DNA of 64,000 bases from Mycoplasmopsis agalactiae 14628 (GCF_000266865.1 NZ_AJPR01000003.1:112937-176936); one strand, 5' to 3'; counted from the stretch's first letter, positions 44,098 to 55,228 are shown. Notes: generated from the letters alone by a model not told the origin. A program made the numbers and translations.

Positions 44098-45148
44098 TTT
44101 TTGAGCTAAACTCTCACACAAGTCTCCTGCCTTGTCCAAAGTGGCTATGAATAAGCAAGCAAATAAAAAACTACAGTCTCTTTCTGAATCTGTAGTTGAT
44201 AAAAGAACGCCTGCTTGAAAACCTTTTTCAATGCTGCTTCCAACAATCATAATATTATTGACTTTTACTATTGTTCCTTTTATTATTAACTTAGAATCAG
44301 CTTTCTTTATTAAAGATGATGATGGAGTAAGTCGCTTTACTTTTAAAAACTTTGCAGATTTATTATCTGATGAAAAATATGCTGTCGGTGTAAGAAATGC
44401 CTTGATGTATGGGCTTATAGTCTTACCATTTGTTATGGCCATATCACTGCTTATATCATCATGTATAGCCAGCGTTTATCGTAAGTGAGCAAGAGGAATA
44501 TGACAAAGTATCTTCTTCTTACCATACATGACTAATGCTGTTGCTGTCTCATTATCATTTATTCAATTCTTTGCACCAAATGGTATGTTCAACACCATTT
44601 TCAAGATCAATACTCCATGATTAGAAAAAGGTGATATCTTTGCCTTTGAAGCTTTATTCCCATTATTAATTCATGGTATATGATCAGGACTTGCATTTAA
44701 TGTTTTAATCTTTACAACAGCAATGCTTTCTGTTGACAAAAACCTCTATAAATCAGCTTCAATCGACGGAATTGGTGGCATTAAACAATTCTTTACAATC
44801 ACCCTTCCATCAATTAAGTCAACTACAACATTTTTAATTACACTTGGAATTATTAATGGTATTAAAGTTTTCCCACTAGCATTGTTTAACAACAGGCCTA
44901 ATGACGCTATTGTTAATGGTGCTTCAACACTAATGCTTTATGTATACCACATGACTAAAGAAGGTAATGATGCTTTAGCTTCTGCTTCAGCTGTTATGCT
45001 TTTTGTAATTGGTTTTACATACTCATTAATTATTAGAAGAGGATTTAATGCAGTAATACACGCATCAATTAATTTAGGAGAATCTAATGTTTGGAACAAG
45101 ATTAAAAATTCGCCAGTGATGATCGAATATCAAGCTAAGAAAGAATAA
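44081..45148 (+). CDS. ABC transporter permease, MalF-type
   Basis: A 355-residue membrane permease. The chosen ATG (44081) lies inside the ATPase gene and is in frame through a TGA-Trp; ATG 44147 is an alternative giving 333 residues. It has a polar N-terminus of about 50 residues and then six hydrophobic segments. The EAA loop ASIDGIGGIKQFFTITLPSI near residues 225-245 is the family-1 sugar permease signature. The last 62 bases overlap the next permease in another frame. It pairs with the next gene to form the channel. Confidence 0.88.
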
Positions 45149-46070
45149 AGAAACTACTGCCAATCAAGTTAGAGACAACTCAATTGTATCTTTAGCTACT
45201 TGGTCATTTCTTAAAATTGCTATTCTAGTATTATTCGCTGCAATTGTCCTCTTCCCATTTTTCTATATGTTAACTATCTCAGTTATGCCTAAGTCGCAAG
45301 CTGAAGAGTTACAAAGTCACTTTAGTTTCTGACCTAAGTCTTGAGAGTGACAAAACTATATTGAAGCTGCACAAGGAAGCAAAGACAGCAAAGGTTACTG
45401 ATATGCTTTCTGACTAACATTTGCCAATGTTATCTTCTCAATAGTTTTAAAAATATTTGTCACGATGCTTTGTGGATATGCCTTCTCACTTAAAAAATGA
45501 AGAGGCAAGGAAATTATGTGAGGCTTTTTCATCTCACTGCTTGTGCTCCCTGAAGTGGCTTTATTATTTGGTCAATATAAAGTCGTTATTTCTTTAGATA
45601 ACCAATTTGATGTGCTTAAAAGCTTTATGGGTGCTATTTCCATGATTGCCTTGCCATTTGTGGCTTCAATCTTTAATGCGTTAATGTTTAGAAATGCTTT
45701 TGAAGCAATTCCTGGCAGAATTAAAGAAGTTGCCATGGTTGATGGTGCTGTTGGGGCTAAATATTTATTCAAAATAGCTATGCCAATGGTTCAACCTACA
45801 ACTTTAACAATTGTTATTCTAACAACTCTTGCTTCATGGAACTCATATTTATGACCTGCATTGCTTTTCACGGGCAAAGGTTATGAAATTATGTCAGTTT
45901 GATTATTCGAAGTTGGACGTGAAACTATTGATAATGTTACTAGAATTCACCAAAATGTAAAAATGGCTGGTGCTGTCCTAGTTATTCTGCCAATGTTTGT
46001 GTTCTACTTTATCTTTAGAAAGAGAATTATGTCATCTATTTCTAGACAAGGTAGTGCTATTAAGGGTTAA
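45087..46070 (+). CDS. ABC transporter permease, MalG-type
   Basis: A 327-residue permease with six hydrophobic segments. Its ATG (45087) follows a ribosome site (aggag) inside the upstream permease gene, giving a 62-base overlap. Tandem TGA-Trp codons lie near residues 11-12. The EAA motif VAMVDGAVGAKYLFKIAMPM near 213-232 and the terminal RKRIMSSISRQGSAIKG are typical MalG-type. Extending to this upstream ATG is supported by the Shine-Dalgarno and a continuous frame. Translation is probably coupled. Confidence 0.87.
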
Positions 46071-46085
46071 TGGAAGGATACAGTC

Positions 46086-46364
46086 ATGAAAAAAGTTAAG
46101 ATTAAAAGCCTTACAATTGTATGATCAATTCTTGCATTAATTGCTTTGGTGCTCATTATTTATTGCTCAATAATTATTCATAATGCTTTATTTATAATTG
46201 ATATTAATGATTTTGTCTCTTTAGATACTACCGTTATAAGCCAAGCTAGATACCAAATGGCTTACTCAATCGCTGGCATTTCTATCTCAGTAATCATTTT
46301 CTTAATTGGAATTTTTATTGCATATGCTGGCATCAAAAGTTGAAACTACAAGGCTATTTTATAG
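46086..46364 (+). CDS. Small two-span membrane protein of the ABC locus
   Basis: A 92-residue protein with two hydrophobic helices (about 8-35 and 60-86), separated by a short loop. It starts MKKVKIKSLTIVW with a ribosome site (ggaagga) and begins 15 bases after the MalG-type permease. It ends seven bases before the next lipoprotein gene, so it is part of the operon. No family was recognised. It could be an accessory or assembly subunit of the transporter. Confidence 0.75.
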
Positions 46365-46371
46365 GAGAATA

Positions 46372-47904
46372 ATGAAAAAAAATATTAAAAAAACGCTGCT
46401 AATTTCATCTTCATTTACAGCCTTAGCCTTGCCTATTGTTTCAGCTAGCTGCATTCATAAACTAAGCCCTAGCATCCTGCTTGCTAAGGAGTTTTTAAAA
46501 AATAACCCTGTATCTAAAGACGATAATAAAAAGAACATAGACTTACGCATTGCTCACTTAAAAGAATTAGCTTCTAAAGAAAGCGATTCAAACAAGAAGA
46601 CTGAATATCAAACTAGAGCTGCCAACATTGAAAGTGTTAAGGACAAATTACATAAAGAAATTACAGAAACTAAATATTTATATTTTGCTAATGACCTTAA
46701 AGCTATAACTATTACCTTTAAAAAACTCTCTTCTATTGTTGGCTCTAAAGTACACCATGAAGATTTAAAAGCTATTCTTAGAGGCTATTTTGATGGCACG
46801 CCATATTTATCAACATTCTTAGCAATGGAAGATAAATTAGTTAGAAAAAACAGTGCTAATGCTTATGGTAGCTCACTTTCAGAATACAACTCTTGAGTTA
46901 AGCCTTATTCGCAAACATCAAACTATTATTCTGAAAAATTCTTATCATATGTAGAGGAAGCTGAAAAGAATAAAACTAAACCTGCTGAAGTTATTCAACA
47001 TGTGCTTCAATTCTACAAAGATAATAAAATAAGAATTAACAAAGAAAACTATGAATATGGCTACCTTTTAGCTCTTCCACCTGTTAATTTTTTAAGCAAC
47101 TATGACCTTTCATATAATGAAAAAATATCAACCCCTGTGCCTTTATTTAAACACGAAATTAAGCAAGATAGTGAAAAGTGAAAAGAATTTATTGCTAACA
47201 CTTCTGAATTTTTAGAAAAAAATCAAGATTTATTATCAGAAATGAATGAAGATGACTTTAGACTAGATAATGACAAAGAAAGATTTGAAAAGTACTATAA
47301 CACAATGAAAAATTATGGCACTACATCAATTCAAATTGTTAAACTAGTTCAAGACATCTTATTCATTAACGGCTGACGCTTTCCTGCCTATATTTCAGCT
47401 AGATTGGTAAAAAATGAGCAAACTAAAAAGTATGATTTTAAATACTTTTTAGAAGTGTTAGAAAACCCGGCTGAACCTAATAAAAAAGAAAGTTATAAAA
47501 CTTATGACATTATCAAGGATCTTGACTTAGATAACCCTGATAAAAAAGTAACAGTTAGACCACAAGAATCATACTTGCCAACTCAATCTGATAAATGAGT
47601 AGATGAAATTAAAAATCTTGAAGATATTTCTAACTATGAAGAAGTGACTGATTATGATAGATTAAAACCATTGGTTACAAAAATTAGTGATCAAAAAACT
47701 GAAATTGCTGAACTTAAAAAACAATTAGAATCGGCTTCAGATGAAGCAAGCAAAAAAGAATTACAAGCTAAAATTAAAGAAAAAGAAGATTCTCAAAAAA
47801 GTGCTCAAGAAGCTTTTGATAAAGAAAAAGCTAATCAGCTAGAAGTAGTTAAAAAATTCTTAGAACACATGAATTTAGGTCAAAAAATTGCTAAATTAAG
47901 CTAA
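46372..47904 (+). CDS. Lipoprotein, last gene of the nuclease/ABC locus
   Basis: A 510-residue surface lipoprotein with Cys27 in VSASC and a good ribosome site (aggagaataATG). Residues 30-400 are mixed helical sequence with TGA-Trp codons. Residues about 440-490 form a strongly predicted coiled coil (heptads of Ile/Leu with Lys/Glu, such as TEIAELKKQLESA). No domain was recognised. Operon position suggests a helper of substrate capture or a partner of the nuclease. A terminator follows. Confidence 0.8.
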
Positions 47905-47916
47905 AAATTAGCAAAC

Positions 47917-47953
47917 AAAAGCAACAAGGATTTCTCTTGTTGCTTTTTTTCTT
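47917..47953 (+). terminator. Terminator of the nuclease/ABC locus
   Basis: Twelve-base perfect arms aaaagcaacaag and cttgttgctttt with a 7-base loop, followed by TTTTT. On the minus strand it lies beyond the obg stop. Confidence 0.88.
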
Positions 47954-47983
47954 TTATGCCTATAAAACAAGCATATTGCTCAA

Positions 47984-49252
47984 TTAGAACTCTCCGTCCC
48001 ATTCGAATTCGTATTCTAATATTCTAACTGTATCACCTGGTTTTATGTCATATTTAAGCAAATCATCTCAAACACCTATTTTTTTAAGCATTGTGTTAAA
48101 ACGAATCAAGTTGTCATAACTTACTAGTGGTATTTTGTGATATATTTGCTCAATTTTTGGCCCAGTTATTTCAAAAAAACCTGCATAAGGATTACTTATC
48201 TTGTAATCATCTTCAAGTTTAATTTCAACAATTTCTTCTGCCTCTTCCTCTTTCTCGGCTGGAAGCGATTTAGCTTCTTCAAGTATTTTTCAAATTTTAC
48301 CTTTTAGCTCGTCTAAATTATGTCTTTCAATTGCACTTATTTCAACAATTTCAACATCAGGATATTTAGCTTTAAAATTATTTACTCTTTCCTTAAAGCC
48401 CTGTAAATCAGACTTATTGGCAACAACAACTTTAGGCTTGCTTGCTAATTTCTTGCTATATTCTTCAAGCTCTTTATTAATTATTTCAAAGTCATCAATA
48501 GGATTTTTTTCATCAGAACCAAAGTCAATTATTTGAACAACAACTCTACATCTTTCAATGTGTCTTAAAAATTGAATTCCCAACCCTTTTCCTTCTGAAG
48601 CTCCCTTAATTAATCCAGGTAAGTCAGCAACTGTAAAAGAGTGATCGTGGTATTTTACTAGTCCTAATTGTGGCACTAAAGTGGTAAATTCATATTCAGC
48701 AATCTTAGCTTTAGCATTCGAAATTGCACTTAGCAAAGTGCTTTTTCCAGCACTAGGCTTACCAATAATTCCAACATCAGACATAACTTTAAGCACTATA
48801 TGAGCTAAATATTTTTCGCCAGGAGTACCATTTTCGCAAATTCTAGGTGCAGTGTTTCTACTGCTTTTAAATTTAGCATTTCCCCTGCCACCAATTCCAC
48901 CTTGTGCTACTAAGTATTCTTTTTCTTCAATGATATCTGCAACTAATTTATCATTTTTAAACACCATTGTACCAATAGGCACTTTAACATAAGTACTTTT
49001 GCCAGTAGCTCCATAAAGATTTTTAGGGCCGCCATTGATGCCATCTTCGGCACTAATTTGCTTATTTCCATATAAAGATAGTAAAGTATTTTTGCCTTTA
49101 TCGCCTACAAAATAGATGTTTCCGCCTTTTCCGCCATCTCCGCCATCAGGCCCACCTTTGTCGACATGAGCCTCTCTTCTGAAGGAAATAATACCATCGC
49201 CTCCTTTGCCAGCTACTAGTGTTAATTTAATTTCATCAATAAATTTAGCCAT
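47984..49252 (-). CDS. obg: GTPase Obg
   Basis: An essential ribosome-assembly and stress GTPase of 422 residues. The Gly-rich Obg fold is clear (AGKGGDGIISFRRE; GGPDGGDGGKGG). The G domain has GKPSAGKST, DLPG, NKSD and a C-terminal OCT domain (FEITGPKIEQIYH). The start at 49252 has a ribosome site (aaggtgg); a GTG nine bases upstream is in frame but less well placed. The C-terminus contains TGA-Trp near WDDLLKYDIKPGD and FEWDGEF. Confidence 0.96.
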
Positions 49253-49319
49253 AAATACCACCTTATTACTTTCAAAATTTTAGCAAAATATTATTGATAT
49301 TAATATTTTGAAAATTATA

Positions 49320-49358
49320 AAAAAGCCATTTTGCTTTATAAATAAGGCAAAAATGGCA
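49320..49358 (-). terminator. Terminator of the HAD phosphatase gene
   Basis: The arms gccattttgc and gcaaaaatggc (one bulged base) are followed on the minus strand by T-rich sequence. Confidence 0.65.
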
Positions 49359-49360
49359 TC

Positions 49361-50188
49361 TTACTGTTCGCCTTTTTTACTTAAGCTTTCGTGAAATTTT
49401 TCAACATAGTCTAAAATTGCATGCCCTAAGCCGTGCTCTTGCACATCTTTTGTGATAAAGTTTGCTCTTTTCTTAACCTCATCATTTGCATTATCCATAA
49501 CATATGAATAGTTGAATTTTTTAAACATACTAAAGTCGTTTTCACTATCACCTATTACCATAACTTCATCTTTGCTATATCCCTTTAATACATTTTCAAG
49601 CATTCAGACAATGGCATTTCCTTTAGATTCTTTTACTGGCAATATTTCTAAATTCATATGTGTTTTAATTAGCTTGCACTTAAACTTAGACAACTCAGCC
49701 ATTAGTTCATCAACTTTGTCAAAATCCTCAAAGTACACTTCCATTTTTGCAATAGGTTTTATATCTTCTTCACCTTTGTACATTGTGAATTGATCAAAGC
49801 TTTCATATCTGTAATAAATTTTGTTTAAAAACTCTTTTTCATTTTCTCTAAAAGCATAAAAAATATGACTTGATCAAGCAGCTGCTGGAATGTTTTGTTC
49901 ATAAAAAAATTTAAAAATTTGCTTAACTACATCAGCATCAATGTAGTCTTCCTTTACAAATTTAGCACTCTTGTAATCATAAATTTGTGCGCCCGATGAG
50001 CCTATAATATAGTCAGCGTCGGTAAGTTTTGCTAATTTTAGCATTCTAGGGCAAATAGGATTCCCTGTTGCTATATTGAAGCTTATTTGATATGACTTAA
50101 TAATATCTAAATTGAAGTTAGATACGTAGTTATCACGTGAGTAAATTGTGCCATCGACGTCACTAAAAACAATGCCTTTTTTAAGCAT
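49361..50188 (-). CDS. HAD-superfamily (Cof-type) phosphatase
   Basis: A 275-residue cytoplasmic hydrolase. Motif I is FSDVDGTIYS (residues 8-17), motif II ATGNP, motif IV VIGDSENDFSMF near residues 212-223, with a C2 cap between. It is only broadly similar to the HAD protein at 32374-33210. The start has a ribosome site (aaggagg) nearby. Substrate is unknown; sugar phosphate or FMN dephosphorylation is typical. Confidence 0.88.
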
Positions 50189-50341
50189 ATGCCCTCCTTA
50201 TCATTAATGTGAAAAATATATATTAATAAATGTCATTAAATAATATAGAAATATGAAAAAAATGATAGAAAAATGAGCAAAATTTTCAGACATTTTTAGG
50301 ACACTTTTGGCATCATATGTAGCCCAATTCACCCTTTGATA

Positions 50342-50439
50342 TGTTAAAATATATATGATGGTTTTATTAATAAAATAAGACTTATTACAAACTCATTCTA
50401 ATAAAATACAAATCGCACATATAATCAGATTTTTATTAG
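50342..50439 (+). promoter_or_regulatory. Promoter, palindrome and hairpin upstream of the deo operon
   Basis: TGTTAAAAT (50342-50350) resembles an extended -10. It is followed by a perfect 14-base palindrome TTTTATTAATAAAA (50362-50375) just after the predicted transcript start. A hairpin with arms ctaataa/ttattag and inner aaatc/gattt spans 50398-50439. Deo operons are usually repressed by a sugar-phosphate-responsive regulator. Either element could be its site; this is inference. Confidence 0.5.
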
Positions 50440-50474
50440 ATTCGGAAATTTAAATATTGCATTAAGGAGAAGAT

Positions 50475-51176
50475 ATGACACCACACATAAACGCGCCAAA
50501 AGGATCAATTGCTAAACTAGTTTTAATGCCTGGAGATCCATTAAGAGCTAAGTATATTGCCGAAACATTTTTAGATGAAGGCTATGAATTAGTTAATACA
50601 GTTAGAAATGTTTTTATGTACACAGGCACATACAAAGGTAAAAAAGTTTCAATAGCTGCTAGTGGAATGGGTTGCCCATCAATTGGTATATATAGTTATG
50701 AATTATTTAAATTCTATGATGTAGACAAAATCATTAGAGTTGGTTCTACAGGTGCATATGTAGAAGATTTAAAATTATATGACACAGTGTTAGTTGATTC
50801 AGCATATGCTGATTCAAATGCTTTTAGAAAATTAGTTTTAAACGATCACTCATATGTTGCATATCCAAGTGCTTCATTAAATGAAGAAATCAAAAAATCT
50901 GCACAAAATTTAAACATTGAGCTCAAGACAGTTAGAACTCACTCATCTGACGTATTTTATTCATCAGTTCCTCTTAGCCAAAGAATAGCTGAATCAAGTG
51001 CTGCTTGCGTGGAAATGGAAAGCTATGCATTATTTACTAATGCTGAAAAACTAGGTAAACAAGCTGCATGTTTACTAACAGTTAGCGATAACTTAATTAC
51101 TCACGAAGAAACAACACCTGAAGAGCGTCAAACATCATTTAACAATATGATGAAAATCGCTTTAGAATTAGCTTAA
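50475..51176 (+). CDS. deoD: Purine-nucleoside phosphorylase (DeoD-type)
   Basis: Phosphorolyses purine (deoxy)nucleosides to base and (deoxy)ribose-1-phosphate. It has 233 residues, standard for the hexameric bacterial enzyme. Signatures: TPHINAPKGSIAKLVLMPGDP at the phosphate site (residues 2-22), GSTGAY, VEMESYAL (residues 176-183, nucleoside site) and LTVSDNLI. A strong ribosome site (aaggaga) precedes it. deoA and deoC follow closely in one operon. Confidence 0.97.
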   Translation: MTPHINAPKGSIAKLVLMPGDPLRAKYIAETFLDEGYELVNTVRNVFMYTGTYKGKKVSIAASGMGCPSIGIYSYELFKFYDVDKIIRVGSTGAYVEDLKLYDTVLVDSAYADSNAFRKLVLNDHSYVAYPSASLNEEIKKSAQNLNIELKTVRTHSSDVFYSSVPLSQRIAESSAACVEMESYALFTNAEKLGKQAACLLTVSDNLITHEETTPEERQTSFNNMMKIALELA

Positions 51177-51195
51177 TTAAACCATAGGATTTTAA

Positions 51196-52491
51196 ATGCG
51201 TATTGTTGATTTAATTGAAAAAAAGAGACTAGGTAAGCCATTAAGTAATGAAGAAATTGACTTTTTATTAGGCTCATATGTTAATGGTTCAACTCCTGAT
51301 TATCAAATGGCTGCATTTTTAATGGCAGTTATGTTTCAAGGTATGGAATCAGCTGAGCTAGCTTACTTTACTAAATTCATGATGCACTCTGGCGATGTTA
51401 TTGATCTTTCGGATATCCCAGGAATAAAAGTTGACAAACACTCAACCGGTGGAGTTGGTGATAAAACCACTCTAGCAGTTGCACCTATTTGCGCAGCACT
51501 AGGTGCTCCTGTTGCTAAAATGTCAGGTAGAGGACTAGGACACACTGGTGGAACTATTGATAAGTTAGAATCAATTCCAGGTTTTACAGTTGAGCTTACT
51601 GAAGCACAATTTAAAAAACAAGTCAAAGAACACAAAGTTGCTGTAATAGGGCAAAGTAGTTCGCTTGTGCCTGCTGATAAAAAGATTTATGCATTAAGAG
51701 ATGTTACTTCATGTGTTCAATCAATACCGCTTATTGCTTCAAGCATTATGTCTAAAAAACTTGCAACTGGAAGCGATGCAATTTTGCTAGATGTTAAATG
51801 CGGCAATGGCGCTTTTATGAAAACACCTGAACTAGCTAAAGAACTTTCTAAAACAATGATCTCAATTGGCAAAGAACTAGGGGTTGATGTTAGAGCTGAA
51901 ATAACTAATATGTCTAGACCAATTGGTAGAGAAATAGGAAACAAAAATGAAGTTTTAGAAGCTATTAAAACTCTTCAAGGTAATGGACCAGCTGATTTTA
52001 ATGAATTAGTCTACTCATCATGTGCAACAATTATGGAACAATCTAAAATTGCTAAGTCGCATGAAGAAGGTTTAAAGCTTGTTGACGAAGTTATTAAAAA
52101 TGGCAAAGCTTTAGAGAAATTCTATGAATTTATCGCCTTACAAGGTGGTGATGTTGAAGCACTAAAAAGTCCATCTTTCTGAAGTCCAAAATTTTCATAT
52201 GATATTTATGCTGATAAAGATGGCTATTTAGAAATTTTTGATGCATTAGCATTTGGAATTGTAGCTATGAAACTAGGTGCTGGCAGAGCTACTAAAGAAG
52301 ATAAAATTGATTTTGAAGCGGGTATTACATTACACAAAAAGACCAATGAAACAGTCAAAAAAGGTGATAAACTATTTACACTTTACTCTTCAAAAGAAAT
52401 TAATCCTGAATTAGAAAAAGAACTATCAAGTGCATACAAAATAGGCTCAGAAAAAGTAGAAAATAAAATTATTATTGATAGGTTAAAATAG
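51196..52491 (+). CDS. deoA: Pyrimidine-nucleoside / thymidine phosphorylase
   Basis: Cleaves thymidine, deoxyuridine or uridine with phosphate. It has 431 residues. The phosphate-binding KHSTGGVGDKTTLAVAP (near 76-92) and KMSGRGLGHTGGTIDKLESIPGF signature are intact. One TGA near residue 329 is Trp; the C-terminal domain continues to 52491. The gene starts 19 bases after deoD. It may accept both uridine and thymidine, as in Gram-positive Pdp. Length and motifs indicate a full enzyme. Confidence 0.96.
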
Positions 52492-52509
52492 CTAAAACAA
52501 AGGAATAAA

Positions 52510-53178
52510 ATGAAAATTGATTACAATAAAATGATTGACCACACATTTTTAAAAGCAGAAGCTACAAAGGCTGATATTGATAAATTGATAGCTGAAGCTA
52601 AGCAATATGGCTTTAAGACTGTATGTGTTAATTCATCATATGTTCCATATGTTAAAGAACAATTAATGGGTTCTAATGTTGGTATAACATCAGTTATAGG
52701 TTTTCCACTAGGTGCAATGCTTACAAATTGCAAAGCTTATGAAGCAGCCGAAGCAATCAAAGCTGGTGCTGATGAAATTGATATGGTCATTAACATTGGC
52801 AAGCTAAAAGACAAAGATTACGACTATGTGCTTAAAGACATTATGGTGGTAAAACACGCTTGTGGTGACCATGTGCTAAAAGTTATTATTGAAACAGCAC
52901 TTTTAACAAAAGAAGAAATAGAAAAAGTTACCGAAATAGTTATGCAATCAGGAGCTGAATTTATCAAAACCTCAACTGGCTTCTCAACCCGTGGTGCTAG
53001 TTTAGAAGATGTTAAAATCATGAAATCAATTTGCGGTGACAAGCTATTAATTAAAGCTGCTGGTGGAATATCAAATAAAGATGATATGGTAAAAATGCAT
53101 GAAGCTGGTGCAACAAGATTTGGCACAAGTAGATCAGTTGCTATAGTTGAAGGCAATGAATCACATGGTGGCTACTAA
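52510..53178 (+). CDS. deoC: Deoxyribose-phosphate aldolase
   Basis: Splits deoxyribose-5-phosphate into acetaldehyde and glyceraldehyde-3-phosphate, linking nucleoside breakdown to glycolysis. It has 222 residues, the usual length. The TIM-barrel enzyme shows DHTFLKAEATKADID, the Schiff-base Lys in EFIKTSTGFS (near residue 156) and KAAGGI near 182. It follows deoA by 18 bases with a ribosome site (aaagga), and a terminator follows. Confidence 0.97.
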   Translation: MKIDYNKMIDHTFLKAEATKADIDKLIAEAKQYGFKTVCVNSSYVPYVKEQLMGSNVGITSVIGFPLGAMLTNCKAYEAAEAIKAGADEIDMVINIGKLKDKDYDYVLKDIMVVKHACGDHVLKVIIETALLTKEEIEKVTEIVMQSGAEFIKTSTGFSTRGASLEDVKIMKSICGDKLLIKAAGGISNKDDMVKMHEAGATRFGTSRSVAIVEGNESHGGY

Positions 53179-53191
53179 AATACACTAAAAT

Positions 53192-53236
53192 AAAAAACTG
53201 AGTAAGCAAACTGCTGTTGCTACTCGGTTTTTTGTT
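53192..53236. terminator. Bidirectional terminator between deoC and tpiA
   Basis: An A-rich arm aaaaaactgagta pairs with tactcggtttttt (one G-U), extended by agca/tgc-type pairs around a short loop. It lies between convergent genes. Confidence 0.75.
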
Positions 53237-53240
53237 TTCT

Positions 53241-54017
53241 TTATTTAGGCATAATGCCATCAGAATTAACAGAAATAAGTTTTAAAAATTTATCAATTTT
53301 TAAGCTTGCTGAACCAACCAAAAATCCGTTTAAATTAGGCAAATTGGTAAAATCATTAATATTGTTTTCATTAACACTTCCGCCATATAAAACAGGCACT
53401 TCTGGACTAGTTAATTTATGAATTAATGCACTCACATTTTCAACTTCTTCAGGAGTTGGAGTAATGCCAGTACCTATTGATCAAACTGGTTCATAGGCAA
53501 TAATAACTTTATGAATATTAACTTCGTCTAGCAAAATTTGTAACTGCTTATGAATAGCTGCTTCAGTTCTGCCAGCATCTCTGTCTTCCTTAGATTCACC
53601 AATACATATAATTGGAGTAATGTCATATTTAACTGATTGCTTAATTTTTAAGTGAGTAGATTCATCATTTTCATGATTTGTATGATATCTTCTTCTTTCA
53701 GAGTGCCCACATAAAGCATACGAGACATTGATATCTTGTAGCATTCTTGCACTAACTTCACCAGTAAAAGCACCTTCTTCGTTTTTTGACATATTTTGGC
53801 TACATAATTTTAATTCAGGAACTTTGTTTGTAAAATAGGCAGTTAGATTACATTGCGAGGGCGCAACACCAAAAACGTTATTATCAATATAAGGAATTAA
53901 TTGTGGATTGGCTTTTCTAAATTTTTTGTACTCTATTGCAAATTCATCAAAAAAGTTTAATGTCTCAGTAAATGTTTTATACATTTTTCAATTTCCAATT
54001 ATTATAAATTGTTTCAT
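53241..54017 (-). CDS. tpiA: Triosephosphate isomerase
   Basis: Interconverts dihydroxyacetone phosphate and glyceraldehyde-3-phosphate. It has 258 residues. The start at 54017 (MKQFIIIGNWKM, Trp by TGA) restores the substrate Lys and has a ribosome site (aaggag). Catalytic motifs GHSERRRYH (His), AYEPVWSIGTG (Glu) and YGGSVNENN (phosphate loop) are intact. It is convergent with deoC, whose product it would use. Confidence 0.97.
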
Positions 54018-54160
54018 TACTTCTCCTTAATTTAGGAAACTTATTCAACAAAATGCTATGTATTTGTGAATTAAAGCATATTAGTTTGGCACATTTTTTA
54101 CTTTATAATTATTATATTAAAACATATTATTGAATAATCTTCAATATGTAGAAAGATATT

Positions 54161-55213
54161 ATGAAAAATAAATTAAAAAAATATTTGCTATGTGCTCCTT
54201 TATTAAGTGTGCCATTAGTTTTATCAGCTAAATGCAATGGAGAATCTAATAATCAAGGGGAGAATAATACTAAGTCTGTAAGTGAACTAATTAAGCAATA
54301 TAAAGAAAAAATTGATAAAGTTGAAAGTGATTTTTTAGCTAAAAGAGTTAATAATTCCTTTCATTCGGATAATTCTGAAACAAAAAATTTCTTCAACACA
54401 ACTTTATATGAGAACTTAGTTAATAATGTGGCTGATGCTGATTCATCTTATAATATGGACAAGAAAATGCAAGAGTTCTATGACTTGGTAAAAAAAGACG
54501 AACAGGCCTATAAAACAGTCAAAGACAGCTTTTTTGACTATGAACAAAATTCACAATCAGCTAAGATCACTAAAGCACTTGTAGCTATTGTAAATGATTT
54601 AAATGTGCAAGTGTTAAATAACTCTAATAAGTTTTTTGATGACTTCAATAATAAAGAATCTAAGGATAATTCAAAAATTATTTACTATGCTTATCCACAA
54701 ATTAGCCAGTCAGCAGCCTTTTTAACAAACAAAGAATGAAGTGAATGAATTCAAGATGATTTTAGACTTGTGTATAGCTCATTAATAAACTATGATAAAT
54801 CAACCTTAATTGAGCCTTCACAATTTAAGTCTGACTTAATAAAAATCTATGATTCAAACACAGGTGCTAATTCAAACCATAATCATTCACATGCTACATA
54901 TAGCATGATTTGAGAGTTTATGAACTACTTAAATGCTTTTCATGAAATAGCTACTAAATTAAATTATGCTCAAAGTGTTAGCAAGATTAAAAATGAATTA
55001 AAAAGCAAGCCTGAATTACTAAAGATATTTGACCAATTAACTAGTAAAACAGACTTATTGGTAAAAAATTCAGAGTTAAGATTACTTAATCCGCTTTATG
55101 ATAAAGCTAGAGAAGCATTTAAATTATTAAATGACATTAGGATCGCTTTAAAAAGAATAGCTGATTCATTAAAGTTAGATAGTGGCACTGTAAATAAAAT
55201 ATTGCCTGCTTAA
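54161..55213 (+). CDS. Lipoprotein of unknown function
   Basis: A 350-residue surface lipoprotein with Cys25 in VLSAKC (Lys at -1). The mature protein is helical and Lys/Asp/Asn-rich, with TGA-Trp codons near residues 193 and 196. Its C-terminal third (about 254-350) has coiled-coil-like leucine spacing (KSKPELLKIFDQLTSKTDL). No domain was recognised. It is flanked by tpiA and the convergent ecfT. It may belong to a lineage-specific lipoprotein family; no function is inferred. Confidence 0.78.
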
Positions 55214-55228
55214 AGTTAGTTAAAAATA

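Noticed and set aside
50372..50474. Purine riboswitch upstream of deoD.
   Set aside because: The conserved three-way-junction bases are absent; only simple hairpins are seen.
51363..53156. Long antisense reading frames opposite deoA and deoC.
   Set aside because: They mirror strongly conserved coding sequence and have no ribosome sites or recognisable products.
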